Shown: positions 12,301 to 24,990, counted from the stretch's first letter. The stretch: DNA of 64,000 nucleotides from Fulvia fulva (GCF_020509005.1 NC_063013.1:2356001-2420000); one strand, 5' to 3'. Notes: generated from the letters alone by a model not told the origin. Translations and numbers: made by a program.

Positions 12301-12667
12301 CCGCCTTACGAGGGCACAGAGTAGCATAGCAACCTAACTGCGAAGCGAACACATCGGCCTCTAGGGGTACCTATTATGGAGGAAGGTTCCAGGATACACG
12401 AATACTAGCTGCCCCTACGGCTATCGCTCCTAGAACGTACGGCACGCACTCCTCGTCTGTCCGAGGTGGTCGCTAGGAAGGGGGGAGTAGATGGTAAAGG
12501 CGAGGAACCGGACGATTGGGGCACTTCTTAACAACGCTAAAGACCTACGGCGCATTACGAACTAGATACTAGAGAAGGGCTGGCTAGAACAGTACCGCCT
12601 AGTAGGAGTAGTGTAGGAAGAGAGGACACGACGTAGCGCGACGAGACCGGCTAGGAGCGGGGGCTAA
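9356..12667 (+). pseudogene. LINE C ORF2 (endonuclease + reverse transcriptase) with many stops
   Basis: This frame of 1,104 codons has many internal TAG and TAA codons. It begins MTSLDTLSII-YNVNHSKD (a stop replaces Gln of the endonuclease start IIQYNVN). It keeps the endonuclease motif VVGDFNIYHP (about 9780-9810) and SSDHMPV, then reverse transcriptase blocks KAPGPDGIPNELL (10,730-10,770), YRPIALLNTL, LLSLDISGAFDYV (11,124-11,165) and FVDDTNILAW (11,404-11,434). The GIPQGS motif reads IP-stop-GS at 11,312-11,326, CAA to TAA. The C-terminal CPYGYRS...H region follows. The product is dead. Confidence 0.8.
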
Positions 12668-12857
12668 CGGGGTAGTGACATAGACTACGTACGTTCAGAG
12701 GGAAAGCTAATCTAGACAAGGAGTAGTCGGGGGCGGGAAGGGTTTTCACCTATTCGGGTTTCCCTTTGTACATAACAATAGATATATACCTATATAGGCC
12801 GGATAGGGTCCTAGAACAGGGGAATGACAAATCTATCTATCTATCTATTACTAGTCT

Positions 12858-14400
12858 TTAGTAGACGATTAAGGACCTCTAATAGTAAGTCGCCGACGCT
12901 AACGGTATACGCGGCCGATAATAGTCTAAGTAGCGCTCTACGTAATTACTCTCGGTATTACGCCGCTAACGAGGAGATAAGGCTCCTAACGACTTAGTAA
13001 ATAAGCCTAATATACCTACCGAACTACCCGCTAAGAAGTCTAAGAAGGATAAGCGTAAGAAGAAGCGTAATAATCTATATAACTCTAATTTATTAGATCT
13101 ATCGTTATTAGATTCCGAGTCCGACTTTAAAGACGTTCGACCCTATAAGAATAAGTATAAGAAGGCTACTATAAACGAGGTCGATAATAACGGCTTTGAA
13201 ATCGTCGAGGCCCTAGCGGATACTAGTATCGATATAGTATACTATAATCCTACTATAACTAAGGACTTTAAGATATCTACCCGAGTCGATATACCTAAGC
13301 CTAAGTTCTCGGGAGAGAATATTAGTAAAGACTTACTAAACCTCGACGAGTAGATAATTTAGGTAGGTAATAAGATCGTAGTAACCGTATTTAAGGATAT
13401 ACCGTCTATATTAAGGTTTATCTAGGAGTATATAACGGGACTAACTTAATAGATACTCCGTAACTACGTACCTTAGAAGATCACCTTTGGTAGATAAGTT
13501 ACGGGCAAGCTATTTAAGATAGTCTATAAGGCTTTAAAGTTCCTTAACTAGAACTTCGGTAACTACGACCCCGAGGGTACCGCGCGTAATAATATAAACG
13601 CCCTTCAGATAACTAAGACTAATAAGTTTTTAGTATTCTACTCCTACTATTAGAAGGAGCGCGCGCGTCTCCTACCTACTATAAGCCGTAAGTAGGAAGC
13701 CTAGGAACTTAAGTCTAAGCTTAGTTTTTAATACTATACGCGCCTTATTAGCTAAGACTTTAAGACGGTTAAGCTACTATTAGTATAGTACTACCGACTA
13801 GAGAGCGAGCTAGCTTAGCTCGAGATCGATCTCCCTCGTAAGGCTAACGAGAAGGAACCGAAGGATAAGAAGCTACCTAGTACTAAGCCGCCGGCTATAC
13901 CTACGGTAGTATAACTACTACTAGTAGCTCTACTAGCTAGCGCGTCCGTACCTCTTAGCCGCTCTCTATATACTAATTAGCCTCTACTACCCTAGAACTA
14001 GTGACCTAAGCGTTTTAAGAACCTAACCGCGCTTACCTAGGATAAGCGTACTCTAATTATTACTATAGGCGGTAATCTTCGTTACCGCTAGACCGACTAC
14101 GGTCCTAGTATAGCCGAGTGTCTAATCGACCTATATAAACGCCCTAAGAAGCGAGCTAGTAATAACGGTATTACTACGGCGCCGGTAGTAATACCGTCGG
14201 AAAACGCCTAGACTATTATCTAAGCGTAATAGATAGTAGTCCGATATAGGAAGTATTATATTAGTATAAATATAAGTATCCCTACGAATATTATAAGAAA
14301 CACTAGTATATATATAAGATATAGGTATTCTTCTTATAAGCCCGATCGAATACGCCCTCCTCTATAGAAGTAGATAGAGGACCTAAGATCTTATAATACT
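12858..14400 (+). mobile_element. RIP-saturated Gypsy-like gag, 3' part
   Basis: This is the continuation of the frame broken by LINE C. The plus frame reads a Lys-rich stretch (KKSKKDKRKKKRN), an acidic stretch, then VDIPKPKFSGEN..KDLLNLDE-II followed by a helical gag core and an N..RYR-TDYG..IAEC block near 14,085-14,115 that looks like a mutated C-x2-C-x-H-x-C zinc knuckle. Stops are nearly all TAG or TAA at expected Gln/Trp positions. The frame fades at about 14,400, just before the Copia LTR. The protease and polymerase expected downstream are not adjacent. Confidence 0.6.
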
Positions 14401-14489
14401 TTATAGTTAAGGGTAGGGTAAATAGATATACTATAAACACATTTCTTAATAGTAGTACTAATTGTTAAACAGGTATAGTATATATATAT

Positions 14490-14885
14490 ACGGAAGTTAG
14501 GACACGTAATAGGGAAGGAGGAAGGACTAATATAGTATACGAAGGTATATAGTAGAATAGTGTTTAGTACTTAAGGTGTCTCTACTATCGGTATAGAGAC
14601 TACGTCTCTTATACCTATATAGAGGAATATTGCTCTAGTCCTAGTTCTATTTCACTACGCCTTATCGGTTTTACCTATATCTTATCCTACGACGGCAGTT
14701 CCTCCGATAGTCTCGTACTAACTAGCTAAGCGACTTTAGGTCCTCTAAGTCGCTCCTACTATTTATACGGTGTCTCGGTAGTATTACCGTACTATTGTCT
14801 CGACTAACTTAGTATATACTAAGTTAGTCTTAGTACCGTACGATATACCTACTAACCTATATTCGTAATACTCCTACTTAGGTCG
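14490..14885 (-). repeat. Copia-1 3' LTR (minus orientation)
   Basis: This block matches the reverse complement of 26,034-26,400 closely along its length. In minus orientation it begins tattacgaatatagg, right after a purine-rich gacctaagtaggagt that fits a polypurine tract, and follows the end of the Copia-1 polymerase. It holds a perfect 28-base palindrome at 14,802-14,829. The outer end near 14,490-14,508 is not sharply defined. The TG/CA ends expected of an LTR appear mutated to TA. Confidence 0.65.
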
Positions 14886-17800
14886 TAAGGTAAGGAACGA
14901 TTGTTCCTACTATACTAGCTATAGCTATCGTACGAAGGTCTAGAACTAGTGACCGGCTAGCGGTTTGGTCAAACTATCTACTACTATCTCCTTAGTATTG
15001 TAGTACTCTACTTTAATCTTCCTCTACTACTAGAGGTGCCTAATATAGTTATAGGTAACATTAATATACTTAGATCTTTCGTAGATATAGGCGTCCTTAA
15101 CTAAGGTTAGAGCCGCCTAGTTATCCCCTATAAGGCGCACTAGTCTTAGTTCGTCGACGGTACTCTTATTAGCTAGGACTATTAGTTAGAAAGAGTAGTC
15201 TCCTACTAGCCTCGGGCAGTTTATCTCTCGGAGGATAGCCGCTAGGAACTAGGATTATTTTGCGGCGGCGTTTATTACTATAAACTCTACCTCTATAGTA
15301 GAGGTTACTATAGACTTTTGCTTCTTACTTATCTAGGATATAGGCGTACCGTATACTAGCTAGATATATCCTAGAATTAAGACCCTATCTACTCGATCTA
15401 TCGCGTAGTTAGAGTCTAAGTATCTAGTTAGGGTACCGCTACTACGTCTAAATATTAACCTTAGGTCGGGGAGCGACCTTAGGTATCTCGAGACCCTCTT
15501 TAGTACTTTTATATACCGCTTTTTAGATCCGCGACATATGTACTAGTTCTCCCGAGTAGGAAGGCTAGGTCCGGTCTCGTTATAGTTATTAGCTATATCT
15601 AGGTCCTATTATCGCTCTAGTAGTTATCCTTACTATATCTCTCGTCGTTCGGGGCTATAGGACGGAGATTATTGTAACTATCTATTAGCGAGAGTATTAG
15701 GCTTACCTTTTCTTTTACTATATCTATTTTAGTAAGTGCCTTACGGATATAATAGCCCTAGTCGAGTTTTAGGGTACTATTACGCCTATCGTAGGTAATC
15801 TTTAGTCCTAGTAGTTTCTCCGGTTCCCCGAGATCCTTAATCTTAAAGTATTACGCGAACTACTTCTTAAACTATTAGATATCGGCTAACCTTAGTACTA
15901 TAATAGGTATATTATCTATATAGATAAGTAGTATAATATCTCTCTTAGTATAAGTTAGGAGATATAGGTCTACCTCGGACTAGTAGAATCCTATTTTGAC
16001 TAACGTAGTAAAATAGAGCTTATTCTAGTCTCTAGCTACCTACTTTAGGCCGTAGAGACTCCGGAGTACCTTAAGGACCGTATTTAGTAGAGTTTCGACT
16101 CCTAGTAGGAGTTTTATATAGATGTCTTTAGCTAGGTAGCTTTAGGTAAACGTATTATTAACGTCGACCTAGTATATCTCGAGATCCCGCTCGTAAACTA
16201 CTACTATAAAGACCCTTAGGGTGTTATAGTATACTATAGGTACGAATGTCTCTTTAAAGTTAACGCCGAACTTCTATAAAAACTCTCTTATAATAAGTCT
16301 TGCCTTGAACTTTTCGATTGCTCCGCTAATAAGTCTCTTTACTTCGAAGACCTACTTAGAGGTAACTATATTCGCCCCCCTTAGAGCGATAGCCGTTTCC
16401 TAGGTATTATTACTTAATAACGAGAGTAGCTCGGTATCGATAGCGTCCTTCTATAAGTAGCCCTATTTAGGATCCCCTATCGTAGCCTTATATATCTTCG
16501 GGATAGGTACTTCCTATTAGTAGGCGATACCGGGTCTAAATATAGTAAAGGCGTATTCTTAGACTTCGTCGAACAGTTCCTCTACCGTAGCTATAAATAT
16601 ACGTTCGTCGGTATCGGTAAGTCTATTATTTACCTATAGTAGTTAGTAGAACAAAGCTATTATAGCTTTATAGTGCTTAGCCTTATAGTCCTAGTCCTAG
16701 CCGTAGTTATCGTCGGGGGCCCTAGTCCTTTTCCTCCGGACGATTAGTTCCGGTAGCTCCGGGGTTTTCTCGATCTTCTTATAGTCCGTAATATTATCTA
16801 GTCTACTAGGAAGTTAGATATAGAGCGGTCTTAAGATAGTTAGTCCTTTGTCCTTAGCCGTAGCGGGTTCGGTCTCTACGTAGGGAGCGGGAATTAGCTA
16901 GGTCGGTTCTTCTATAGAAGACTTGGCTACTTTAGTAGTAGAAAGTTAGGGTATTTTATACCCTATCTCGCTTACGTCACTCTCGTCGGGCCTAGGTATT
17001 ATACTACCCGAGGATCGTAAGATTGCTATCGGGCCTCCGCTAGTTACTAAACTAGTAGTAGTCGTAGGACCGCTAGTAGTCGACCGACTAGCCTTCGTTC
17101 GGGTACCTTACTAGGTTAGTTCGTAAAGGAGATACCTAAATCTAGATCTCCCCCCTTCTCGTTTTCGAACTAATCTACTTGGCTATACTGCCTAATAGCT
17201 CGTATATCTAGCTCCTAGAATAACTATTACTTAGTCAATTGACCGTATCTAACGAAAATAGCTTCCTTACCCCGGTTTATTAACTTATCCTATTGTAGCC
17301 CTTTTAGATATAATTTCGGTTCTACGTAAACTACTACCCTACAACCCTATACTCTTAGGTAATCCACCGTCGGTACTTTGCTAGTAAATACTTCTTCCGG
17401 CGAAAGTTAGATACCGTTAAGTAACGGTCCGTTCGGTAGTAGGTTACGTATAACCGCCTATACCTCTAGCGCTTTAGGCTAGAATTCTACCGGCATCCCC
17501 GATTCCTCGAGTATTACGCGGATCGCGTTCTCCGATACCTAGATTAACCTTTCTACTACTCCGTTTTGTATAGAGTTATAAGTATCCGTCGTATCGTATT
17601 AAACCCCCGATTCTTTCTCCTATTCTTTTAGAACTATTAGTAGCTTAGGTACATTATTACTCCGTACTACTCTTACGTAGCATTTCGATACTTTTTCTAT
17701 AGTTAGCCGCTATTATTATAGTGCTTACGGTGCGTCGGATTTGTTCTTAAGTAGGATCACCTACTTCTTTCTTAAGAAGTTATCTACGATCTCTAGCTAG

Positions 17801-19130
17801 TATTTAAAACCTAGCCTAGATGTTGTATTTTCGAAGGGTCCGTAGATATTGATAGATATAAGCGTAAGTCTTTCGTTCTTTCGTTCTACGATAGCGCCTT
17901 TAAACTTCTATATATTCGCGATAGAGTATACCTTATAGTTATACTCGTCCGGGATAGGAATCGGGTCCTTCTTATTACTAACCCTATAGACGTTCCGGAG
18001 TAATCCTTTACCTAGGTATACGAATCTTCTATACTAAAGCTCCTACTAATCCTCGGTAGTTACCGCGGCTAGAGCTTCCTTATTAGGAATATTACCCGTA
18101 GGTAATATCTCCGGGGGCCTATTATCTACCTAGTTTAGTAATTCTTAGCGCTAAGAAGCTCGGGTCTACTAGACCTGATCTTAGTAGGTCCTTTTTAATA
18201 GGCAAGTACTGTTTAGGGAGTCGGATATCAAAGATACTACCGGTACCCCCCCTCGTAGTCCTATTCGTACGATAGGCTTTCCGCTCTTATACTTAAGTAT
18301 AAAGTTTAGAGGTTCGATATCGAATTGCTTACTAAACTGCTACTATAAAACTAGATTAACTCCGAGATTAGGAACTAACAAGACTTTCTCTAGCGTAATT
18401 TGTTTCCCCGTTAGTCCTCCTATAGTTACTATTCCTTTATAGAATATATCTAGGTACCCCCTACCGACTTGAATTACTTTCCTTCTCGCTAGTTTCCTAA
18501 GCGATCTGAATAGAGACTTATTGTCAGTTATATATAAGGAGGTATAGGAGTCTAGTAACTATTCGGAGGCGGGAAACTTGCCTTTTACTTCGGTAGTAGA
18601 ATAGGCGACTTCGTCGTCGTATATTTCCTCGGTATCGCTTTCTCGTAAGGTATAGGCTCGTACCGCCTTTACCTTTGTCTTATTATCGGATTGGCTTCTT
18701 CTATCCTTCTACTATTTCCTAGACTTCTTAAGGGCGTTTTAGGCTTTCTCTAGATCCCGGACTAGCTCTTCGTAGGACTTCTTCTCCGGCTACTTCTAGA
18801 TATTCTTCTTTTTAATAAACTCCTTTACGGAATCTAGTTCCGGGCACGATATAACTAGGTAGTTACTATCGTAGATAAAGTAGCCGCTCTTACCTCCTTA
18901 CCTCTAGGAGTATAGAGCGGTCTCGCCCTTACTCTCTTAGATCCGTAATTCGTAGGATTTAAGTAAGATTATAGCGGATTCCTAGCCTAGGTTTAGCTAG
19001 GCTAGGATAGTATCTCTAGTACTAGCGTAGACGTCCGGGAGGCTACTTAGTAGGTACTTAAACCTCCGGATAGGGTCCTTATAGTAGGTTTCTTTACTAT
19101 CTGTTTCGGTAATCTATATAGATAGGTTTC
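14886..19130 (-). pseudogene. Copia-1 gag-pol, RIP-saturated, truncated at its 5' end
   Basis: Minus-strand frames run from right to left. Gag ends in a mutated CCHC knuckle (YFIYDSN.L.ISC near 18,850). Integrase shows VRVVRSNN...LKE-EKESG near 17,620-17,690. Reverse transcriptase shows LLIYIDNIPIIVLRL near 15,900-15,960 (a RIPped YVDD). RNase H shows SKKQKSIVTSTIEVEFIVINAAAK near 15,250-15,340 and the NTKEIV-DSLTKPLAGH end near 14,950-15,000. TAG replaces Gln and Trp throughout. The gag N-terminus, about 200 residues by comparison with Copia-2, and the 5' LTR are missing where LINE E abuts at about 19,130. There is no functional product. Confidence 0.82.
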
Positions 19131-19135
19131 AGTAG

Positions 19136-20516
19136 AGCTAGAAACAGACACAATATGCAAGCCCCAATCACTATTCAGGGACACACAACAGAACCCTCAA
19201 GTGAATTAAGGGTGCTAGGAATATGGATGGATCCAAAGCTCAGCTGGGGACCACAGGTCAAGAAAGCACAGGCAAGAGCAGACAACAACAGGCAATCAAT
19301 TGACAGGCTTACAGCCTCCACATGGGGAGCCACATTTGCGAAAGCAAAGATTATGTACAAGGCCATTGTGAAGCCAGCCATGCTATATGGAGCCCAGATC
19401 TGGTCAGCCCAAGACAAGATCCCAAAGAGAATTGCAGATCCCATCAGCAGAGCCCAAGCCTCCTGTCTGAAAAAGGTGCTTGGAGCATACAAGTCAACTC
19501 CAACAAGGGTGGTCGAAATGGAGTCTGGCTCCCCACCAGCCAAGCTCTACCTTCAAGGGTTGAGATACCAGTATGCAGGAAAGACGTCTGCATACCCAGC
19601 CCAGCTAGTAATCCAGAAGGCAGTCAACAAAATCAGGAGCCAGTGCACAAGAAGGCACAGACAAGCAAGACCCAATCCAGCCCCACAGAAGCAGCAGGAC
19701 CTGCAGAAGTTCAAAGAACTAACAGAACAGCTGCACCTAGCCCAGCAGGAACAGGACAGAAGGGCTCAAGGGAGAGGATCAGCAGCCAGCCAAGGGAAGA
19801 AGCAACAGTCTCTAGCTGAAAGGATGGCAGGACTCCTCTGGAAGACTGAATGGACAAGAACCCCACAGAGACCAGGAACCCCAAAGGCACTCCAACAGTT
19901 TGGTAGCCACAACTACCTACTGTACTCAGACCTGACCAGGTCAGAAGCAAGCATAGCAATACAAATCCGCTCTGAACACATCGGAGTCAGGGCATACCTG
20001 CATCAGAGAAAAGTCCCAGGTATCGAAGACAAGAGTTGCCCATGCGGCTACCTGTCCCAGAATGTCGAACATAGACTTCTGGTTTGCAAAGAATGGAGTA
20101 CAGGGAGAGGTGAATGGAGGGCAAGGGCAAGGAACAGAAACTTCCAAGCCATGATCAGCAATAAGGGAGACCTCCAGAGAATTACAAGGTGGATCATCCA
20201 CCAAGGATTTTTGGAGCAGTTCTCTCTTACTAGGGAAACAGAGAGATGGATTGAGGAGAGAAAGAAGGAGGAGGAGAGCAGGAAGAGGGGGACAACTCTA
20301 GGGTTGCAGACAAGGTAGTCAGAGGCTAACCACCATGACACTAGTGCACCCTAATGGAAGGAAAACTGAGAACTCATGGCAAGGAAGCTATTAGAGAAGG
20401 AGAGGAGGTTTTTACCTAGGAATAGGTTTCCTACCTTATGCAGTAACATATATAGACATAAACCCGCATAGGCCGGAGGGCACCACAACGGGTAAATGAA
20501 TCATCTATCTATCTAT
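19136..20516 (+). mobile_element. LINE E: 5'-truncated, un-RIPped Tad-type LINE
   Basis: The last 1.4 kb of a LINE related to B: C-terminal ORF2, a 3' UTR with the hairpin at 20,402-20,435 (AGGAGG/CCTACCT) and an ATCT tail at 20,502-20,516. CA and TG are at normal levels, so it arrived after RIP acted on its flanks. The left break falls inside the region matching KTKHNLAAPVKIQG of LINE B. A six-base repeat (cagtag, 19,130-19,135 and 20,521-20,526) could be a very short target duplication. The flanks come from two different Copia elements, so this was not a simple insertion into one continuous target. Confidence 0.85.
19155..20318 (+). pseudogene. LINE E ORF2 fragment, C-terminal 387 residues
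   Basis: The frame is open and undamaged, but only the region after the reverse transcriptase catalytic core is present. It starts MQAPITIQGHTTEPSSE and contains VLGIWMDPKLSWGPQVKKAQ, YKAIVKPAMLYGAQIW, and the CPCGYLSQNVEHRLLVC cysteine/histidine cluster at about 20,037-20,087. It aligns along its whole length with LINE B residues from about 745. The first ATG is internal to the ancestral protein, so this is a truncated copy, not a gene. It is the only ORF2 segment in the window without a single stop. Confidence 0.85.
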
Positions 20517-20520
20517 ATAG

Positions 20521-23500
20521 CAGTAGTCTACTACAATCTTCTTCTACTACTAGAGATGTCTGACATAGTTATATACAACATTAATATGCTTTGACCTTTT
20601 ATACACATAGGCATCTTTGACAAGTGTCAAAGCGGCTTAGTTGTCACCTATAAGCTTAACTAGCCTTAGCTCGTCAACAGTGCCCTTGCTTGCCCTTATA
20701 CTCGGCTAGAAAGAGCTCTTTCCTACTAGTTCTAGGCACCCCATTTCCCTAAGGACAGTAGCAAGAAATTGTGACTACTTTACGGCTACGTTTATAGCTA
20801 TAAACTTAGCTTCTATTATTAATGTTATAACAGACTTCTACTTCCTACTTATCTAGGACATAGGTAATCTACAAAGGAACTATACGTATCCTAGAATTAA
20901 GACTCTATCCACTTTGTCTATAGCGTAGTCAGAGTCCGAGTATCCCTAGAGATTGCCCCCTCCCTTTCTATATATAAGACCTAGGTCTAGGTACGACCGT
21001 AGGTATCGGGAGAGCTTCTTTAAAGCCTTTATATACTACTACGAGGGATCAGCAACAAATAAGCTAATTCTTCTAAGGGGGAATGCTAAGTCTAGCCTTG
21101 TCATTGTCATTAGCTACATCTAGGTACTATTGTAGCTCTAGTAATCCTGTTTGTTACACCTCTTATCTATAGGTGCCGTAGGTACTAAATGCTCGTAGCT
21201 CTCTATAGGTAAGTAGGTTGGCGTAGCCTTCTCTCTAGCTATATTCATCTTAGCTAAGTTAGCGTAGACATAGTGTCCTTAATTAAGCTTCAAAGTGCCT
21301 TAGGACCTGTCTCTTATAATCCTTATTCTAAGGATCTTCGTAGGTTCACTAAGATCTTTAATCTTAAACACTTTTCTAAGCTTAGCCTTAAACCACTGAA
21401 TATCTAATAGCTTCGGAGCTACAATAGGTATGTCATCTATATAGGTAAGGACTATAAGGTCTCTATCCGTATAGATAAGTAGGCATAGATCTACCTAGGA
21501 CTAGGTAAATCTAATCTTCTCTAGCTTCGTAACACAGAGCTTGTTCTAGTCTCTAGCTGCTTGCTTAAGCCTATAAAGGCTTCGTAGGACCTTAAACACT
21601 ATGTTTAGAGGTGCTTTAACTCCTAGGGGTAGGATTATATAGATGTCTTTAAGAAGGCTACTTTAGGTAAAAGCATTATTTACATCTACTAGGTGCATCT
21701 CGAGATCTCTCTTACACACTACTACTATGAATACTCGGAGAGTATTATGTCTAACAGTAGGTGCAAAGGTCTCTTCGAAGTCAACCCTATATTTCTATAA
21801 AAACCCTCTTATAACTAGTCTTGCCTTAAACTTCTTAATAGCTCTACTAATCATTCTTTTTATATCAAAGACCCACCTAGAAGTAATTAGATTCGTACCC
21901 TTTAGCGGTACAACTGCTTCCTAGGTATTGTTGCTTGCTAAGGCAATAAGTTCGTTCTCGATTGCCTCTCTCTATATATATCCCTATTCGGGGTCTCCTA
22001 CGGCTGCCTTATAGGACTTTAGGATTGGCACTTCCTACTAATAGGCTATGGCCTGCCTAATAGTAGCAAATGTATGTTCTTCTACGTCGTTTAGAATCTC
22101 CTCTACCTAGCTCATTATAGGGTCTAGATAGAACATCTAGGCGATAAGAGCCTTATAGTGTTTAGCCTTATACTCTTTAGAGTTATTATCTCCGTCCCCC
22201 CTTAACCTCTTATTGCCTACAACCTTAGGTGGCGCTAGGTATTCGGATAGGTCGAACTGAACAACATCTTCTTTTTCTTTTATTAGAGTACCCTAATCTC
22301 TAAACTTCTAGTATTCCCTAATGTCCTTTAGGAGAGGGGGAAGTTGTATAAATAGCGGTTACTATAGTGTTAATAACTTAGGTAGGTTCTATATAGATCT
22401 ACCGTTATCGGCCTTTAATAGTGTTAAAACCGCCTTAATATTTTCTCCTAGCCTTCGTAACGGTGTCTCTAATAATCCCCTATCGGAAAATTTCGCTCTA
22501 AAGGGCTTCCTCCTAATAGGATTGCGCTATAGCGCTCGACTCGGCTAGTTAGTAAAGGTGATACCAAGATCTATATCTCCCCCCTTCTTATTCTTAAACT
22601 AGTCGACGTGACTATACGCTTTTATTGCTTTTATGTCGGGATCCTAGAACAGCCATTGTTTTGTAGTGTTTTCTAAGTAGCCTATAAACACGGCTTCTTT
22701 TCCTCGGTTCATCAACTTGTCTCTCCTCAAGCCTTAAGGTTAGGCTCTTAGGTCTATATAGACTATAGCTTTGCATCCCTAGACGCGGAAATGGTCGACT
22801 AACGGTACTTAGCTAGTAAAGGCTTCTTCTAGTGAAAGAGCAATACTATTAATGATCGGACTATTAGGCAGTCTATTTCTGATCATAGTCTATACTTATA
22901 AAGCTTCTAGCTAGAACTCAACTAGTATACTAGAGTCTTTAAGCATAGCCCGGACTATGTTCTTAGAGGCTTGGATTGACCTTTCTATAGGTCCATTTTG
23001 AAGAGAGTTATAGGCATTAGTTATGTCTATCTGAGTGCCAAACTCCTTCTCCTACTCTTTTAGTAAGGCGAGAATTTCCTTTGTACTATTACTACGGATC
23101 GTAGACAGAAAGCACCTTGACTGCCGTTCTACCTAGACCTTCTAATCCCGTAGGGCTATAGGAGCGTCGCTCCTAGCCTTCAAAGGGATTACCTACTTCT
23201 TCCTAGAGAAGTTGTCTATAATCTTAAGCTAATATTTGTATCCTAGCCTAGAGACTGCGCCCTAAAAAGGCCTATAGATGTCAATAGAGATGAGGGCTAG
23301 CCTCTTCCCTTTCCTCTCTATAGTAGGTCCTTTGAACTTCCTTATGTTTATAAGGGAGCAGACCTTGCAATTCTAGTGTTCAGAAGGAACAGGAATAGGA
23401 TCTCTCTTGTTAGTAACTCTATATAGGTTTCTTAGTAGTCCCTTGCCAAGGTGTGTACATCTTCTATACTATAGCTCCTACTAATCTTCGGACTTAGTAT

Positions 23501-24990
23501 TAGCTATAGCGGTACCGTCACGTTCTTAAGAGAGTATACTAGTATACTATAGCTTAAGAATTTCCGAGATCGAGTAGATAAACGGTACTCCTCCTCGAAG
23601 TTTAGTCTAGACAACGGGTTTACTAGACAAGGATTTTAGGGTAAAACTAGGTAGTTAGATAGCAAACTATTAGCTAAACTGATTCTACGAAACAAGACTA
23701 ACTCTAAGGCTAGGAACAAACAGGACATTTTCTAAGACAATTTGCTTTCTAGAAGGACTACCTATTACTACACTTCCTATATATATAGCTTATAGATAGC
23801 CACCCCTAACCTTGATCCACTTCCTCTTTTAAAGAGGCTTTAGTGTCCTGAATAGTGAATCTTAGTCAGTTATATATAATGATACATAAGAGTTAAGCAA
23901 CTACTCGGACGAGGGGTACTTACCTTTGGCTTCTATAGTAGAATAGGCAACCTTATTAATATCATCATCTTCTAATAGTATCTTAGGGTCTAATACGTCT
24001 TCCTAGGTCGTATAGGCCCTTATAGGCTTACTAGAGGAGGCCTTTGGCTTACGGCTCTCCTTTATCTACTTTATAAGGTCCGTTATCACCTTAAGGACAT
24101 CACGAAGGTTTAGTAATAATGACCTCCTACGAGGTAGTAACGGTTGTCTCTTAGTAGGGTAGGTAACCCTAGCTAGTTTGTCCTTGTTCCTAATAGCCTA
24201 CTAAGCTGTAGAAAGGTATAGGCACTTGCTTATAAAATGGTCACTACCGTAGAGATAGTACGTAAGCTTGCCCTAGGAACCCTTCTTAGCAAATATAGCT
24301 GTCCCTTAATAAATTATTGATTCTTGCTTCTCCCTAAGAATTGTAAGAATGTCTTGTAGTAAGAGATTCACCTAGGCATCAATTGTATCGCGAATTGAGC
24401 CAAATGAGTCTAGTAGAGCTACTAAGAGTTACTAGATCTTTCTGTCCTTAGTCTTGATGTCTTAGAACTAAGGCGAGATTGAAATAGCCCTCCTTATAAT
24501 TGAGCTAAGCTCCTACTAGGCGTCATCTATTAACTAGTCCTCTGTTATCACGAAATTGGTGTATTGCTAAAGCAAACTTCTTCTAGTAGCGAGAAGTCTT
24601 CTCTTATATTTAGCTTCAGCCCATTCCTATAACTCCTTCGTATACCGGATCTCGTATATCATCTCTTAGTCATCTATCGACAGACAGATATACATCTTAT
24701 ATAGGGCCGTTACATTGTGCCGTCTATACGATGCCTTCCTTATCGCTTAATCTAAAGGAAGGGATGACTCCGATAATGTAGAGGGTGTCGCTATAGATAG
24801 GGTTATAGCGGGAATGTCCGTAATAATGTCTTTAAGGACCTAGTTAACCTACTTTGATACTAGGTGTATTCTTATCAGCTTGAACTATGTTTCGTAGTTC
24901 TCTCTTATTAGAACAGGTGCTACTCTCTTTCTTATAAACCTAGTCTCGTTCTCTATTTTTGTAAGTTAAGGGACAGGTTAGCTACCCTTA
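20521..24990 (-). pseudogene. Copia-2 gag-pol, heavily RIPped
   Basis: Read on the minus strand from about 24,990 down. Gag starts near LTKIENETRFIRKRVAPVLIRENYE, with the zinc knuckle TYYLYGSDHFISKC near 24,230-24,270. Then follow the gag-pre-integrase region, integrase (LLKE-EKEFG...TNAYNSLQNGPIERSIQ near 22,990-23,090), reverse transcriptase (WVFDIKR, DVNNAFT, TYIDDIPIVAPKL near 21,420-21,470) and RNase H (SRK-KSVITLIIEAKFIAINVA near 20,790-20,870). It stops at 20,521 just short of the conserved LTKPL end, where LINE E sits. Less CA/TG is lost than in Copia-1, and the proteins differ at many positions, so this is a separate family. Stops are mostly TAG. Confidence 0.85.

Larger units (their letters stand above)
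7846..12845 (+). mobile_element. LINE C: full-length, moderately RIPped Tad-type LINE of a second family
   Basis: A 5-kb element inserted in the Gypsy-like gag and bracketed by a 12-base duplication (tattactagtct at 7834-7845 and 12,846-12,857). It has a 5' UTR of about 250 bases (7846-8100) with normal CA content, then two ORFs, a 3' UTR hairpin (12,735-12,768) and an (ATCT)n tail at 12,829-12,848. Its proteins align with LINE B motif by motif but differ at many residues, so this is another family. Many CAG and TGG codons have become TAG while other CA/TG sites survive, which puts its RIP load between that of A/F and that of B/E. Confidence 0.88.
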
